This document shows positions 63,423-64,000 of a stretch of 64,000 nt of DNA, in pieces; the stretch's first letter is position 1; every line of letters starts with the position of its first letter. This stretch comes from Chitinophaga sp. E66. Lineage in GTDB: Bacteria; Bacteroidota; Bacteroidia; Chitinophagales; Chitinophagaceae. The translations under genes were made by a program, and so were the position numbers. The DNA lies in NCBI GenBank assembly GCA_019285755.1, contig CP079103.1:620001-684000 (forward strand), given 5' to 3'. Under the pieces are notes generated by a model. The model was not told the origin of the DNA. It saw nothing but the letters and a program-made list of their open reading frames with translations, and searched no databases.

Positions 63423-64000
63423 ATGAAGGACTTACGCTTTTCACTGTTAATAGGGATGTTTGTGTTGGCCGCCGCATCCTGTACCAAAACCAGCCGCGAC
63501 ACATTCAAGGATTTCATGCGCGGCGGTGAGATCATCTATCCCGGCCGTGCAGACACCGTGCTGGTGAGGCCGGGCCTCAACCGGATCAGGTTGTCCGTCG
63601 TATTAGGGAACGATCCGCTGGTAACGCAACTCCGCGTGTTCTGGAGCAATAACTCAGACTCGCTTACCGTACCCGTCAAAAGAACTTCCGGCAGGGATAC
63701 GGTAGATGTAATGATCCCTGATCTGAAAGAAGGGAATTATAACTTTGCCGTACATACTTACGATGAAAGGGGCATATCTCGGTAGTGGTAAACGCATTCG
63801 GGATCACTTACGGGACGAACTATACCAGCTCGCTCGTGAACCGTACGCTGAAGTCGGTGGACCTGTCGCCCGACGGCAGCCAGATTCTCCTGCAATGGGG
63901 AGAGCCCGCCGGTGGTGAACTGGGAACGGAAGTGAAATACAAGGGAGCGGATGGCGTAGAGAGAACCATCACCGTACCATCAAAAGAATCTGTGACCACC
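63423..64000 (+). CDS. DUF4998-type surface lipoprotein, truncated by window end
   Basis: MKDLRFSLLIGMFVLAAASC is a lipoprotein signal (AASC). TKTSRDTFKDFMRGGEIIYP, GRADTVLVRPGLNRIRLSVV, TQLRVFWSNNSDSLTVPVKR and IPDLKEGNYNFAVHTYDERG match the DUF4998 fibronectin-like pattern. One break near 63775 continues as VVVNAFGITYGTNYTSSLVN, RTLKSVDLSPDGSQILLQWG to the window edge. It starts 12 bases after the previous gene; likely another surface glycan-binding protein. Confidence 0.8.

Noticed and set aside
1..64000. Riboswitches, rRNA, insertion sequences and replication origins
   Set aside because: I looked for transposase motifs, rRNA-like stretches and known leader structures and found none that I can support; only one tRNA is present.

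Overview
The window looks like the chromosome of a Chitinophaga-like member of the Bacteroidota. The signs are three SusC/SusD pairs, a tRNA gene, several Bacteroidota-type promoters (TTG, about 18-21 bases, then TAnnTTTG), lipobox-bearing SusD and surface proteins, and many carbohydrate-active enzymes. Most long genes are split by single-base frame breaks. Wherever I repaired one, adding one or two bases to a short homopolymer run restored a conserved protein, so I read these as sequencing or assembly deletions. I annotate each such gene as one CDS over its full span.

Layout, left to right. 1-2367: the end of an unknown gene and a convergent ubiD-family decarboxylase. 2518-6184 (+): a GH43 enzyme and a GH78 alpha-L-rhamnosidase. 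6185-6644: intergenic DNA with inverted 11-bp tandem repeats. 6645-15005 (-): susC1, susD1, a large secreted protein with a duplicated module, and an MFS transporter. 15387-16705 (+): a membrane protein with a possible DNA-binding N-terminus. 16717-18666 (-): a DmpA-type peptidase coupled to a class IV aminotransferase.

18770-34067 is a complete sialoglycan locus. The minus-strand operon runs susC2, susD2, nanA, a NanM-like mutarotase fused to a sodium:solute symporter, an AGE-type epimerase, a sialate O-acetylesterase, a sialidase and a GH20 hexosaminidase. A divergent GntR/FadR regulator sits upstream, and similar GT-N3-AC palindromes overlap both start regions. Together these genes would trim terminal sugars, de-acetylate, import and mutarotate sialic acid, cleave it to ManNAc and pyruvate, and convert ManNAc to GlcNAc.

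34140-40509 holds tRNA-Asp(GTC), then an AT-richer accessory stretch (serine hydrolase, YdeI-like protein, VOC protein, Crp-type regulator, lipoprotein), repeat-rich DNA and a conserved hypothetical gene. 40510-50446: an AraC regulator divergent from a probable sugar-acid catabolic cluster (TIM-barrel isomerase, enolase-superfamily enzyme, VOC protein, 2-hydroxyacid dehydrogenase, ThuA-like protein, a giant SGNH/propeller/HEAT/cytochrome c protein, MFS transporter). 50499-52754 (-): small VOC, CPCC, DUF1569 and AraC genes.

52876-64000 (end of window) is the left part of another polysaccharide locus. A sugar porter and a long class I mannose-6-phosphate isomerase are on the minus strand, followed by a GntR/UTRA regulator, then divergent susC3, susD3 and two lipoproteins (DUF4959/DUF5000-like and DUF4998-like). 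A shared ATGTAnAAACATA element upstream of the isomerase and the regulator suggests control by that regulator. The isomerase points to mannose or a mannose-containing glycan as substrate, which is inference.
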